A DNA stretch of 64,000 nucleotides from JAGVPT01 sp964439265 (GCA_964439265.1 CAYTOA010000001.1:1-64000); one strand, 5' to 3'; counted from the first letter of the stretch, positions 1-8,173 are shown. The notes: generated by a model not told the origin, from the letters alone. A program made the numbers and translations.

Positions 1-140
1 CGAGGATTGCTGGAAGAATAACCAACGAGTATTTAATTCTGAACATGTATTCTAGCTCCTCAACGGAAATAAACGATCCGTTACCAGCGACTGAAATCCC
101 TTGTTGTTCTCAACATTTCATCTGCGGTCGACCATTCCCT

Positions 141-318
141 CCTAACGGACCGGAATTAAGCTGCGTCCAATCGTATCGCTTATCTTCACGCTGCGAAATC
201 ATCGACGGATGGTTCCATCTGTCTCGAAGAGATCCTCTAAAAAGACCCTTCGGGGCTTGCCGAACGTTCTTTCCAAAGACCCTGCGCTTTTACGAGGGGA
301 GCGGCTGTTCAGGGTGCC
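141..318 (-). repeat. attC-like site 1
   Basis: Plus-strand left end CCTAACGGACCGGA; right end GGGGAGCGGCTGTTCAGGG. Internal parts shared with other copies are the 'gaaatcatcgacgg(a)tggttcc' module and a 'ccttcggggcttgccgaacgttcttt' stretch. It lies just downstream of the stop codon of the DUF1579-like gene, as expected of the attC of that cassette. The right core has drifted from GTTAGGC. Confidence 0.6.
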
Positions 319-346
319 GAACAGAATTTGACGATTGGCCGCATAT

Positions 347-1021
347 CTACTTTCTTGTGAGCTTTACCCTTGCAAACGGCTGAAGTTTCCCATTCTCGTC
401 GTCATCCATCATCCACTGCCACGTGTCAGACGCTCTATTGTATAAGAACGTAGTATGGAAAAGAGTCGTTTCACTGAACTTGAATAATAAAGAAATCTTG
501 TCTCTCTCCCGTTTTGCATGACCCATAACCGGGTTTGAGAGTCCAATGCCGCTGGTTCCATCGAGCCAGAAACAGGCATACTGATTCAAGGGTTGATCCC
601 AACCAATGAACACAGTCGCTTCATACATCGGGTTGCCGGTGCTATCCTTTTCGAGAGACACTTCATGAAATTGCAGGTATTGATGACCCAGCACCCACTG
701 TGCAGCGACATCGTGTGTTGTTTCTTTTCCTTGTATAGTACCGTGCAGCACCCAACTGCCGGTAAAGCGGTCAAGCAACGAGTCCTGAAATGTCGTCTGT
801 TGTGCCGATGCAGTGAACGAGAACCAAATAACCAGAAGCCACATCAAAAATGGCCATGCGGCAGCACTTCTCCCGAAGGGATGGCTTCGCCAGTCGCTCC
901 CGTTCATCCTGAGCAAGCGAACGGAGTGAGCACGTCGTCCAACGACCCTACGGGTCGTAGACCCGTAGGGAAGGATCATGCGGCACGTTTTTGAGACAGC
1001 TGCTAATACGAAGGTTTTCAT
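347..1021 (-). CDS. DUF1579-like exported protein with MITE inserted in its signal peptide
   Basis: The C-terminal ~150 residues (from QQTTFQDSLLDRFTGSW) look like DUF1579: an early 'L.G.W..HG' strand, 'QWVLGHQYLQF', and an aromatic C-terminal part ending FARVKLTRK. Function is unknown; such small lipocalin-like barrels may bind a ligand. The N-terminus is odd. The start MKTFVLAA is followed by about 57 charged residues before the hydrophobic run FLMWLLVIWFSFTASAQQ resumes. Those residues are encoded by an inserted MITE (835-1003). Without it the protein would read as a normal exported protein of about 167 residues with cleavage after SAQ. Start 1021 was chosen because it begins the signal peptide; 1027 (MDMK) is equally possible. 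The signal peptide is probably no longer functional. Confidence 0.7.
   Translation of the reverse strand: MKTFVLAAVSKTCRMILPYGSTTRRVVGRRAHSVRLLRMNGSDWRSHPFGRSAAAWPFLMWLLVIWFSFTASAQQTTFQDSLLDRFTGSWVLHGTIQGKETTHDVAAQWVLGHQYLQFHEVSLEKDSTGNPMYEATVFIGWDQPLNQYACFWLDGTSGIGLSNPVMGHAKRERDKISLLFKFSETTLFHTTFLYNRASDTWQWMMDDDENGKLQPFARVKLTRK
835..1003. mobile_element. MITE-like element, copy 1 (inside a gene)
   Basis: Terminal inverted repeats GAAGCCACATCAAAAATGG (835-853) and, inverted, GCAGCTGTCTCAAAAACG (986-1003). The core has the palindrome CCCTACGGGTCGTAGACC shared with the copies at 17.4, 28.0 and 53.6 kb. The length of 169 bp plus a presumed 2-bp TA duplication gives 171 bp, or 57 codons, which explains why the host reading frame stays open. 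No transposase is encoded. Confidence 0.75.
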
Positions 1022-1055
1022 ATCCATTGAGTGATTATTCAAATGATTCTTTTGT

Positions 1056-1160
1056 CGCCTGTCCGGCCGGAGCTTTCGGCAAAAGCGGCTGAACGTGTCG
1101 AGTGCCTTGTGCGAGGACACGCGCTCTCCAGCGGGGAGCGAGCGGCCCTTCTGGCGGCGC
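1056..1160 (-). repeat. Degenerate attC-like site
   Basis: Left end is decayed (CCTGTCCGGCCGGAGCTTTC). The right half is well preserved: GCTCTCCAGCGGGGAGCGAG followed by CGGCCCTTCTGGCGGCG. It separates the DUF1579-like gene start from the stop of the next gene. Confidence 0.5.
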
Positions 1161-1167
1161 TGGTGTA

Positions 1168-1668
1168 TTATTTTAGTTCTTTAAATTCGTCAGACATTTG
1201 CGGTTTGCTTTCAAAATATTCATCCATTTCCTTTTCATTTAAATCATTGCTTTTGATTTCCGCATATCCCGTGGAGCCAAATGCATAGTAGTGGACAATA
1301 GCTGCATCGCCGCCGTTTCTCCAATATGTTTCAACCAACGGAAATCCATTCTTTTTCTCTTTGAGGATATAAACAAACTCTCCTTCAATATTTCCGATCT
1401 CTTTCTTTGTTTTGCCGTCATAGATTGTCCATAAACAACCGCCGGTACCACAATTCACTTCATCGGCTTCAAATTTCTCTGCTTTCTGATCACCGTTCAA
1501 ATCAAGGGATACGGTGTAGGTGACCGAAGTAAAGTTGCCATCTTTGCTTTTGACGGTATCGATTTTCGCCGAATCGGTGGTGAAGAATATTCTATAGGGC
1601 GTATTATTTTGTGCCAGGCAAACACTTATGACTAATTCAAGAGCGAGCAGGAAATAGACTGTTTTCAT
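1168..1668 (-). CDS. Small secreted protein of unknown function
   Basis: 166 residues with a clear signal peptide (MKTVYFLLALELVISVCLAQ, cut near AQ/N). The mature part has a calcium-loop-like stretch SLDLNGDQKAEKF, then a close cysteine pair in CGTGGC, and an acidic C-terminus. DLNGDQKAEKF resembles the repeats of VCBS/FG-GAP proteins that carry 'D.NGDG..D', but only one copy is present. An AAAGGA ribosome-binding site lies just before the ATG. No family recognised. It sits between two attC-like repeats, so it reads as a single-gene cassette. Confidence 0.75.
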   Translation of the reverse strand: MKTVYFLLALELVISVCLAQNNTPYRIFFTTDSAKIDTVKSKDGNFTSVTYTVSLDLNGDQKAEKFEADEVNCGTGGCLWTIYDGKTKKEIGNIEGEFVYILKEKKNGFPLVETYWRNGGDAAIVHYYAFGSTGYAEIKSNDLNEKEMDEYFESKPQMSDEFKELK

Positions 1669-1692
1669 TTTGGGTCCTTTACGATAAGGGGA

Positions 1693-1765
1693 CTTAACGA
1701 ACCGGAGCTCCCGCTAAAATGCAGCGGGACAAGGTAAGCCTGCGCCTGAAAGTCCGTTCGAAGCC
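1693..1765 (-). repeat. attC-like site 2 (left module only)
   Basis: CTTAACGAACCGGAGCTCCC then 'gctaaaatgcagcgggacaaggtaagcctgcg'. It begins 25 bp upstream of the start codon of the secreted 166-residue protein. Only the left (R'-type) half is recognisable; no right half is seen before the next stop codon at 1832. Confidence 0.55.
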
Positions 1766-1831
1766 GATGTATTGTATCTCATTTGTACGGCTTCCCGGAG
1801 GGACATTGGCGTTACACTATCTGCCTTTGTG

Positions 1832-2914
1832 TCATTGATGAAAATATTTGTACGTCCAATAGATGACATGATGTTTGGTGAAATGGTACTCCTGCTGCCT
1901 GATGATATTGCCCATATCGTCATAAAGGCAAATGTCTTGATCGTGGATTTGCCCGGGCGGATTATACGATACATCATCGAGAGGGTTGTTCTGGCGATTC
2001 CTGCGCGTGACTCGAACCCATTGCAGAGCATTGGTTGAGTCATACTGTTCTATTTTTTCCGTTGCACCCGTGCTGTCCTGCCGATAGACAACATCCTGAA
2101 GCGTTTTATTGCGGAAATTCATTGAAGTAGAATGGCGGACGTGCCCCGTCGAGTCATAATATCCGATCCCGATGCTATTTATTGTATTGGACTTGCTCGA
2201 GGATAACTCCAATTCCATGCGTCCGGTGTCTGAGTAATAATAGTCGTCGGTACTGGTATCCGGCGGGTATACCTCTACACAATGCAGAAGGTTGCCGTCG
2301 TGACCGTTGCGATAATCGGAATAATTATTTCTGTTTAGAGATTGAGAATGCATTATGTTTCCGGCTTCGTTATATACGGATACGGTTGTATCGATGTATT
2401 CACTAAAATCTCTGTACCAGTTAATTCGCTCTATTTGGTTTCCGCTCGAATCTCTTTGTCTATAAATTGCATGACAAAGTGTTCCGCCGCCGTCAAGATA
2501 CTTTGATTCAACTAGTTTCCCATTTTTGTCAAAGATGTGATATTCGCTCTGACGCAATTTGCCCAGTGAATCATACCCTAAAACAGATACAATATTTCCT
2601 CTTCTGTCGTACTGAAATATTGAACTGTCGTTCGCGCCCGGGAATAAATAGTTCTTATTAACCGATAGTATTTTATTGCCCAGGGTGTCGAATTGATCGG
2701 TATGGACTTCCCGTAAAGTTTCAAAAAGAGTACTATCGCTGACTTCATAATCCATTCCAACACGGTAAATAACCCGGGTCGATCTGATCTGTTCCTTCTT
2801 GGCGGAGTCGACCTCCGGCCAATATTTCTCGATCGTGCAAGGTATGATTTTGTCCCATGGAGATTGTGCAGCGAGAGCGGAAAAAAGAATGACTGTGAGT
2901 ATTGCTATTTTCAT
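1832..2914 (-). CDS. Secreted protein with YD/RHS-like repeats
   Basis: 360 residues with a short signal peptide (MKIAILTVILFSALAAQS). The body is a string of ~20-30-residue beta repeats of the kind 'YDRRGNIVSVLGYDSLGKL', 'FDKNGKLVESKYLD', 'YNEAGNIMHSQSL', 'YYDSTGHVRHSTSM', 'YDDMGNIIRQQEY'. This resembles the YD/MORN-like repeats found in RHS and 'antitoxin component YwqK' type proteins. It most likely forms an elongated beta structure at the cell surface. No catalytic motif and no toxin domain are seen at the C-terminus. Role unknown. Confidence 0.7.
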   Translation of the reverse strand: MKIAILTVILFSALAAQSPWDKIIPCTIEKYWPEVDSAKKEQIRSTRVIYRVGMDYEVSDSTLFETLREVHTDQFDTLGNKILSVNKNYLFPGANDSSIFQYDRRGNIVSVLGYDSLGKLRQSEYHIFDKNGKLVESKYLDGGGTLCHAIYRQRDSSGNQIERINWYRDFSEYIDTTVSVYNEAGNIMHSQSLNRNNYSDYRNGHDGNLLHCVEVYPPDTSTDDYYYSDTGRMELELSSSKSNTINSIGIGYYDSTGHVRHSTSMNFRNKTLQDVVYRQDSTGATEKIEQYDSTNALQWVRVTRRNRQNNPLDDVSYNPPGQIHDQDICLYDDMGNIIRQQEYHFTKHHVIYWTYKYFHQ

Positions 2915-2937
2915 ATGTTCAGATAGTAAATAAGTCC

Positions 2938-3035
2938 GCGGGACGGACCGTGCATAGGCTGCCAGGGATTCTACTGCACGTTCCTGCGATGTGCTGGTTC
3001 CCTCAGCTTGAGGGACCGGTTGGGCTGACCGGCAA
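2938..3035 (-). repeat. Decayed attC-like site
   Basis: Contains GGACGGACCGTGCAT near the left, TGCTGGTTCCCTCAGC in the middle and GGGACCGGTTGGGCTGACCG at the right, which are weak matches to the repeat ends. It occupies the whole gap between the YD-repeat gene and the HELAH-protein gene. Confidence 0.35.
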
Positions 3036-3041
3036 TGAGCG

Positions 3042-4526
3042 TCATTTCAAAATAATTTCCTGATGTTGTGTCGTTCCATTATTCATGAGCGATTCCAACG
3101 GTTGGTCGAATGCTGCGACCGGCACTGAAAAGTAATACATGCCATGATTACTCGGTACCGCCGCCGGTGAAATTTCAAACGACGCAACGTAGCTGGCAAT
3201 CAAGTCGTTAGTGAGCAGGTTGTAGACGGAAACAGACTGGCTGTCCGCAAGCAAGACGTATCTGTATCCCTGGTAGGAAATGTATGGAAACAGTTCTGCA
3301 AATCGTTTGCTGCGATAGGATGGCTCGACGGAACCCTGCCCGAAGAAATACGCGCTCTTGAGTTGGAAGAAATATTCTCCCGTTCCCCGATACAGTGAGA
3401 TTGAGTCCGAGTGTAATACCATTTGATCAACCTTTGAAGGAGCCGTGAGTTTGACACTTTCGATGCGCCGAAACTTTTTAAGAAAAGTGGCCCATTGACC
3501 AGGTGACGGCAGCTCAGATTCCGATATTGAACGGACGGTTCCTTCTTCAAGACTTCCGCAATGCCGCCGATAAAGTGCAAGGTATCCATCGATTCCCAAG
3601 GTATCGAGAAGGAACAAATTGTAGAGACCCGCCGCCGGGTAGCTTAAGGACGGATCAAAAGTCATGAACGCATCTTTTTCAAGGAGGTCGGAATATGAAA
3701 TTGCCCGAGATTCATCGAGATACGAACCTAAATGCAGTACAACGTCGGCCTTTATTCCGCCCCGGCCTCCGACGGCGACCGCGAATCCCTCCTGCAGCAG
3801 GGGATGGCAGAATAATTTAGCGTTGCGGATCTTGAAATTGATGAGCAAATGAGCCAGTTCATGAAAGTGTGCGTTGTATGTCGAAATTATCGCATCGAAC
3901 GCAAGATTATACATCCCGCGCGTCCTGAACCCTGTGAGTTTTTCAATTTCATCTTCGTCGCGGCACAAATAATATAGGATCTTTCGTTCCTGCAGCAGAT
4001 GGAGATCGGAATTGCTGAAGCCGAGAATCGAGTCCATTGTGATGACGAAATTATCGAGTGCCTTGATAGCGTAAGAATTGGTCAACGTGGAGTCGCTGAT
4101 GACAAACCGAAAGAACTTTGAGTCGACTATCTTCCAGCGGGCTGCGTAGTAGAATAGCGGCGACGTCAGCCGGCCGTTGTGGAAATAGAATTCCTTGACA
4201 GCGCTTGGCTGGCCGACAGACACAGTCAACCGCTGGTATCCTTGGCCAAAGTCGATAAGTGACGAAGTGTAGTGAATCTGGCCTTGCCGCACTTGAGCTT
4301 TCGTGTTGGCGTCAAAATCGTATGAGATAAGGAATTTGTTCGGGGCAGCTTCGTAATTTATCCCCAGCCGATGAGAAAGCGAGAGCGTTGAGTAGTCCGC
4401 GAATTGCGCGAGACTATCCTCGTCTGCAAAGAGCGTCCGTAAGAATGCGTCCGCTGCCGGTCGAGAGAGACTTTGTCCGAATGTCAATGTTGGCAACAAC
4501 GTCAGGACAATGAAGCGAATGATCAT
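3042..4526 (-). CDS. Secreted gluzincin-type metallopeptidase-like protein
   Basis: 494 residues with a signal peptide (cut near TFGQ/S). A zinc-peptidase signature HELAH lies at about 222-226, with the downstream acid in LLQEGFAVAVGG (E246). This is the HExxH...E arrangement of the MA(E) peptidase clan. The N-terminal ~170 residues are beta-rich; the C-terminal ~150 residues are unassigned. The 19-residue spacing from HELAH to EGFA fits gluzincins, so it may be an active periplasmic or surface protease, but no exact family is recognised. It is flanked by attC-like repeats on both sides and would be one of the larger cassettes. Confidence 0.65.
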   Translation of the reverse strand: MIIRFIVLTLLPTLTFGQSLSRPAADAFLRTLFADEDSLAQFADYSTLSLSHRLGINYEAAPNKFLISYDFDANTKAQVRQGQIHYTSSLIDFGQGYQRLTVSVGQPSAVKEFYFHNGRLTSPLFYYAARWKIVDSKFFRFVISDSTLTNSYAIKALDNFVITMDSILGFSNSDLHLLQERKILYYLCRDEDEIEKLTGFRTRGMYNLAFDAIISTYNAHFHELAHLLINFKIRNAKLFCHPLLQEGFAVAVGGRGGIKADVVLHLGSYLDESRAISYSDLLEKDAFMTFDPSLSYPAAGLYNLFLLDTLGIDGYLALYRRHCGSLEEGTVRSISESELPSPGQWATFLKKFRRIESVKLTAPSKVDQMVLHSDSISLYRGTGEYFFQLKSAYFFGQGSVEPSYRSKRFAELFPYISYQGYRYVLLADSQSVSVYNLLTNDLIASYVASFEISPAAVPSNHGMYYFSVPVAAFDQPLESLMNNGTTQHQEIILK

Positions 4527-4582
4527 AGGGATGATAGTGGATCAATTGTGTACGCTGGCTGTTAGTCAGCTGGTCAGATCCT

Positions 4583-4753
4583 GCCGCCCAATGGACCGTA
4601 GTTCCCGTTAATCACGAAGTTCGCGAGCGATCTCCCGAAGGGATCGCTTCGCGACCTTCGGGGGATGCCTTTGGCAAATGCATCGTGACTTGTCGAGCGT
4701 TCTTTGGGAAGACCCCGCACTTTCCGGAGGGGAGCGGCTGGCTGGGTCGCCGA
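4583..4753 (-). repeat. attC-like site 3
   Basis: Left end GCCGCCCAATGGACCGTAG. The internal hairpin 'gcgatctcccgaagggatcgcttcgcgaccttcggggga' is shared with the sites at 6.65, 7.88 and 8.53 kb. Right end GGAGGGGAGCGGCTGGCTGG then GTCGCC. It sits directly next to the DUF1801 stop codon. Confidence 0.65.
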
Positions 4754-4759
4754 GGTCTT

Positions 4760-5149
4760 TTATTTGAGCGCACCTTCGCGCTCTTTGATCGCTGCCTGAA
4801 GCAATTTTTTTAACCCAGGATCTTTGACATCCTCGAGTGTCTTAATCTTCACATGACGGAATTTCTTTCCGGATCCCTCCAGGAGTTTATCAGGATCGGG
4901 TAAGATCAGGCCGTAATTTAACCCTAGATTGACGTGTTCCTCGAAGAGGCCAATATAGCAAAAATGTTCGGTCGATTTCTTCGGGCCGATTCCGTAACCG
5001 ATAACCTTTAACCGCGGCCACGGGACCTCGACGACCTCTGGATAAACCTGAGAGATCAGTTTGCGAAGTGCGTTTGCCAATTGCTTCGTTTTGGGATTGG
5101 AGTGAGCAAGTGCGTCCTTAAAGGTACCTGAGGTGTCGATTGTCTTCAC
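4760..5149 (-). CDS. DUF1801 domain protein (YdhG-like)
   Basis: 129 residues, cytoplasmic, no signal peptide. It matches the DUF1801/YdhG fold pattern: N-terminal helices with LRKLISQVYPEVVEVPWPRLKVIGYGIG, then FCYIGLFEEHVNLGLNYGLILPDPDKLLEGSGKKFRHVKI, then a C-terminal helix LKKLLQAAIKERE. Members have been linked to iron handling in Bacillus-type bacteria, but for most the role is unknown. The family is frequent in mobile cassettes. It is bounded by attC-like sites at 4583-4753 and 5181-5431. Confidence 0.85.
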   Translation of the reverse strand: MKTIDTSGTFKDALAHSNPKTKQLANALRKLISQVYPEVVEVPWPRLKVIGYGIGPKKSTEHFCYIGLFEEHVNLGLNYGLILPDPDKLLEGSGKKFRHVKIKTLEDVKDPGLKKLLQAAIKEREGALK

Positions 5150-5180
5150 GGTTAATCTTTCTCCTAGTGATTGATTGTAT

Positions 5181-5431
5181 GGCGGCCTAACGCAACCGAA
5201 CTACTCTGCGGCGGAAATAGCGTCGGCACGGTTGCCAATCGGCGCGTGCGAATTCGGCGACGGTTCGTTCCATCCTCTCCCGGCGTTTCACAACCGGGAT
5301 CAGTCCCGAAGGGGTCCTCCAAAGGAGTCCGGCAAAGCCATCCCGTTGGGACTTCGGACCTTCGGGACTTGCCGGGCGTTTTGTGCGATGACCCCGCGTT
5401 TTCCAGCGGAGAGCGAGCGGCTGGGCGGCAA
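5181..5431 (-). repeat. attC-like site 4
   Basis: Left end GGCGGCCTAACGCAACCGAA with a perfect RYYYAAC core. Middle modules: 'gcgaattcggcgacggttcgttcc', the hairpin CCCGAAGGGGTCCTCCAAAG, and 'gacttcggaccttcgggacttgccgggcg'. Right end CAGCGGAGAGCGAGCGGCTG then GGCGGC. At about 250 bp it is much longer than classical attC sites (roughly 57-141 bp). Confidence 0.65.
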
Positions 5432-5625
5432 AGTTGGCTGGTCAAGCTGCGCAAACTTTCGCACTGACACTGTATCGTTTTTCATTTTGGGCATAAACAT
5501 AGCTCCCAACTATGATTACTCGGTAAGTTTCCGTAGAAGATGATACTACTTTCTTGCAGATATTGCAATGAGATATTCTAACTGCCTGTAGATTCGTGTC
5601 TTTAGAAGCTCACATCGCGAAACAA
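5425..5625 (-). repeat. ORF-poor cassette unit, copy 1
   Basis: About 200 bp that recurs at 9508-9712 with strong similarity; the best stretch is centred on TAAACATAGCTCCCAACTAT and 'ccgtagaagatgatactac'. On the minus strand both copies hold a small reading frame starting MF..KM and continuing VR.F.Q..Q.TLP without indels. The leader before that ATG is more conserved than the frame itself. It could be a tiny gene, a promoter or leader, or a small RNA. The rest of 5150-6039 is attC-like repeat on either side; no ordinary gene is seen there. Confidence 0.6.
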
Positions 5626-5675
5626 GAATTGAATTACCAACAAAATTTGCTGCTAAAACAACTCACGTGTTCGTT

Positions 5676-6009
5676 GCCGACTAACGGACCGGAGCACCCG
5701 CCAAAAAAAAACACGACTCTGCGAGTTGTAGACTCGTTAGACGGCGCCGTGCTGCCGGTTCAATGTAGTTCATTGCGTGGACGTATCTGTCGATCATATC
5801 ATTCTTGGTGAACTCCTCGCACGGCGAAACCGTCTACGGCTAGTTCCAGTTTGTCCCGGCGTTTCACCGTCGGGATCCGCCCGAAAGGGGTCCTCCGAAG
5901 GAGTTTGGCAAAGCCATGCCGTTGAGACTTCGGACCTTCGGGACTTGCCGGGCGTTTTGTGCGAAGACTCCGCGCTTTCCAGCGGGGAGCGACCGGTTAG
6001 GGCGCAGCC
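5676..6009 (-). repeat. attC-like site 5
   Basis: Left end GCCGACTAACGGACCGGAGC; right end CAGCGGGGAGCGACCGGTTA then GGGCGC. The middle holds 'ttcattgcgtggacgtatctgtcgatcatatcatt' (shared with 8.67 and 39.7 kb), the 'gcgaaaccgtctacggctagttcc' module and the CGAAAGGGGTCCTCCGAAGG hairpin. One of the longest copies (about 335 bp). Confidence 0.65.
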
Positions 6010-6039
6010 TAGCCGGGAGCAGAATCTGAGGAACGAAGA

Positions 6040-6542
6040 CTATTTCTTGCCGGCCTTCTGTTTCGTGACTGTTCCAGAATATTGAACAAAGACTATCTTC
6101 CAATTTCCGTCGATCTTCCTAAAGACATATGTTTCGGCGTCGTTGTCCACGTTCATGCGATCGCCGGTTTTGTAGATGATTTGACTTTTGCTCACAAAGG
6201 AATACACGACAACATCCTTTGTTACGATTGGGAAGTCTTCGCGGAGAGGTTTGAATGAATTGCTCGATAGAGCACTGTCGCACCATTCTGATCCGCTTTT
6301 AAGGGCCTCGAAGCCCGATGTCGGGCCGTTATCTCCGACGGAAAGAAACTGAGGTGAATTCCAGAAATATTGGAGCGAACTGCGTTCATCAAGTCGTTGG
6401 TACTGTGCGACAATACTATCTATCACAGTCCTTACCTCATTTTTGATTTGATCGGCTTGTTGCTGACTTAATTGATCATTTTGCGAGAGCTACAGCCGAT
6501 GAGAGCAAGCATTATGAACGCGACAAGGGAATTTGTTTTCAC
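6040..6542 (-). CDS. NTF2-like (DUF4440/SnoaL type) lipoprotein, frameshifted
   Basis: The main frame (6040-6426 and upstream) encodes an NTF2-like fold: helix 'TVIDSIVAQYQRLD', strand 'YVFRKIDGNWKIVFVQYSGT', as in DUF4440/SnoaL proteins of unknown ligand. The real start is probably a GTG at 6542 with an AAGGAGG box 5 bp upstream. It encodes the lipoprotein signal MKTNSLVAFIMLALIGCSSR, whose frame then hits a stop (MIN*). One extra A in the AAAA run at 6479-6482 would join it to NDQLSQQQADQIKNEV and restore one open protein of about 167 residues. So the gene is either a recent frameshift mutant or carries a sequencing error in a short homopolymer. Confidence 0.75.
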
Positions 6543-6648
6543 GGTATCCTCCTTGATAGATGTTGTCGAGTGAAGGAAGAAGATGGACATAAGGTGAGCT
6601 CGGAGAATTCAGAATAAAATAGTAGAGAACCTCAGGAGTTATGCGCTG

Positions 6649-6800
6649 CGCCCTAACATATCGGAGCTCCCGCTCATCACGAAGTTCGCGAAGCGATCTT
6701 CCGAAGGGATCGCTTCGTGACCTTCGGGAGATGCCTTTGGCAAAAGAAGCGGGAGGGTGTAAGCTGTGGCGTCTAGTTCCAGCCCGTCCTGACGATTCGC
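6649..6800 (-). repeat. attC-like site 6
   Basis: Left end GCGCCCTAACATATCGGAGC, then the strong hairpin 'gcgatcttccgaagggatcgcttcgtgacc' and 'ttcgggagatgcctttggcaaa'. The right end is degenerate (gattcgcagccgtgggtaccg). It lies between the NTF2-like lipoprotein start and the VOC protein stop. Confidence 0.55.
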
Positions 6801-6821
6801 AGCCGTGGGTACCGAGCCTGT

Positions 6822-7208
6822 TTACTGGCCTTGAGGCGGCTCCCATAGCTCGACCTTGTTACCTTCTGGATCGATGACCCAGGCAAATTTCCCAAACTCG
6901 GATTCGTCGATCTTCTCGAGCACATTGCAGCCTTCTTCCTTCAAGGCCTCGACCAAGGCGTGGAGGTCTTCCACTCGGTAGTTGACCATGAAGGGAGCAG
7001 TGCTCGGAGCAAAGTGATTGCTTTCTCGCGGATCGATCAGCCAGGCAGTCGTGCCTGCAACCGGCTTGCCCTCGGCGTCGGTCCAATCGAAGGCAGCTCC
7101 GCCCCAGGATTGGACATCGATTCCCAAGTGCCGTTTGTACCATGCGTGCAGAGATGGAGCATCCTTGGCCTTGAAGAAGATGCCGCCGATGCCAGTGACT
7201 CGTTTCAT
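6822..7208 (-). CDS. VOC (glyoxalase/bleomycin-resistance) family protein
   Basis: 128 residues, cytoplasmic. Two beta-alpha-beta-beta-beta modules are visible. The first is 'VTGIGGIFFKAKDAPSLHAWYKRHLGID', the second 'FMVNYRVEDLHALVEALKEEGCNVLE...FGKFAWVIDPEGNKVELWEPP'. The terminal E of 'NKVELWEP' is the usual metal-ligand position. VOC proteins are metal-dependent lyases, isomerases or dioxygenases, or antibiotic-binding proteins; the substrate cannot be told from sequence. The family is common among mobile cassettes. It is flanked by attC-like repeats. Confidence 0.9.
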   Translation of the reverse strand: MKRVTGIGGIFFKAKDAPSLHAWYKRHLGIDVQSWGGAAFDWTDAEGKPVAGTTAWLIDPRESNHFAPSTAPFMVNYRVEDLHALVEALKEEGCNVLEKIDESEFGKFAWVIDPEGNKVELWEPPQGQ

Positions 7209-7349
7209 GTTTCCCTCTTTTGCATTATAGATGGATAAATATTTTTTTAGAATTGCCTTCCGGTGTTTTTATCACTGTCATCTGCCGCCATACGTCTGCT
7301 TGAGCCGTGTAGTTCGGCGTGGGGAAGTTGATGGATAAACTCACTGTGT

Positions 7350-7488
7350 TGGTAGCTCCTCGCGCGGTGAAATCGTCGACGGCTGGTTCCGTCCTGTGCC
7401 GGCGTTTCACAATCGGGATCAGCGTGTCGAGCGCTTTTTGCGAAGACCCCGCGCTTCACAGCAGGGAGCGGCTAGTTAGGCCGCGCCA
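7350..7488 (-). repeat. attC-like site 7 (right part)
   Basis: Right end AGCAGGGAGCGGCTAGTTAG then GCCGCGCC gives a perfect GCCTAAC core on the gene strand. Middle module 'ctcctcgcgcggtgaaatcgtcgacggctggttcc' is shared with 12.4 and 8.7 kb. The left core is not recognisable in the 140 bp between it and the VOC start. Confidence 0.6.
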
Positions 7489-7498
7489 TATGTGATGC

Positions 7499-7840
7499 CT
7501 ACTGTACTTGCGATTCCGATTGTTTGCTTGCGTCTGAAAGAACCTGCTCTAAAATCTTTCTAACCCTTTTGTCTGAATGGTATCGAAAGATCAAATACAG
7601 TGCATGAGAAATCAACACCAATCCGATAATGAAAAGCGCCCACTCGACGAAATGAGGAATTCCAGCGATCGTGATTTTCTCCATGCCTTTGACTATGAAA
7701 AGCTGTCCAAGTATTAGTATTCCCAGGAACAACTCTCCCAGGTACCCGAAATAAGAGAGTCTACTTGGTGCATTCAAACGCTCGAACTTTTTTAAGGCTT
7801 CAAGTTGCAGCCGGAGTTGATTTATGATTGATGGTTCCAT
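7499..7840 (-). CDS. Small two-helix membrane protein, unknown function
   Basis: 113 residues. Two transmembrane segments are clear: about 30-50 (YFGYLGELFLGILILGQLFIV) and about 65-87 (FVEWALFIIGLVLISHALYLIF). The N-terminus is a charged helix (LQLEALKKFERL) and the C-terminus a charged amphipathic helix (KRVRKILEQVLSDASKQ), probably cytoplasmic. No family recognised. The stop codon is 10 bp from the R''-type core of site 7 and the start codon 40 bp from that of site 8, the geometry of a one-gene cassette. Confidence 0.7.
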   Translation of the reverse strand: MEPSIINQLRLQLEALKKFERLNAPSRLSYFGYLGELFLGILILGQLFIVKGMEKITIAGIPHFVEWALFIIGLVLISHALYLIFRYHSDKRVRKILEQVLSDASKQSESQVQ

Positions 7841-7880
7841 TTTACAATCCGCATAAATGTTGGTTTGTGAATAAGAGTAA

Positions 7881-8173
7881 CGCCGCCTAACGGATCGGAG
7901 CTCCCGCTCATCACGAAGTTCGCAAAGCGATTCCTTCGGAAAAGGCCTTTGGCAATATCAGCGGGACAGGCAACCCTGCGGAATGTACAGCATTTGTTTC
8001 GTTGTTCGGCGCGCGGAACTTCATAGATAGAATCATTTGTTGGCAGCTTCTGGCGTGCGAATTCGCCGACGGCTGGGTTCAGGCTGTCCCGACGCTTCAC
8101 CGTCGGGATCAGGTTGTCGAACGTTTTGTGCGTAGACCCGCGCTTTCCCGAAGGGAGCGAATGGTCAGGCGGC
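7881..8173 (-). repeat. attC-like site 8
   Basis: One of the best-formed copies: left CGCCGCCTAACGGATCGGAG, right GAGCGAATGGTCAGGCGGCA, so the outermost 9-10 bases pair across almost 300 bp. The TGA stop of the 89-residue gene (8165-8167) lies inside the right core (GCCTGAC on the gene strand), a classical integron cassette trait. Confidence 0.7.

Noticed and set aside
1832..2914. RHS toxin
   Set aside because: YD-like repeats are present, but there is no RHS core box and no C-terminal toxin domain; the protein ends in the repeats.
5171..5543. Plus-strand open frames over the repeats (also at 8506-8955, 6641-6877, 39699-39896)
   Set aside because: They translate the structured repeats, differ between copies, lack ribosome-binding sites and show arginine/serine-rich low-complexity text.
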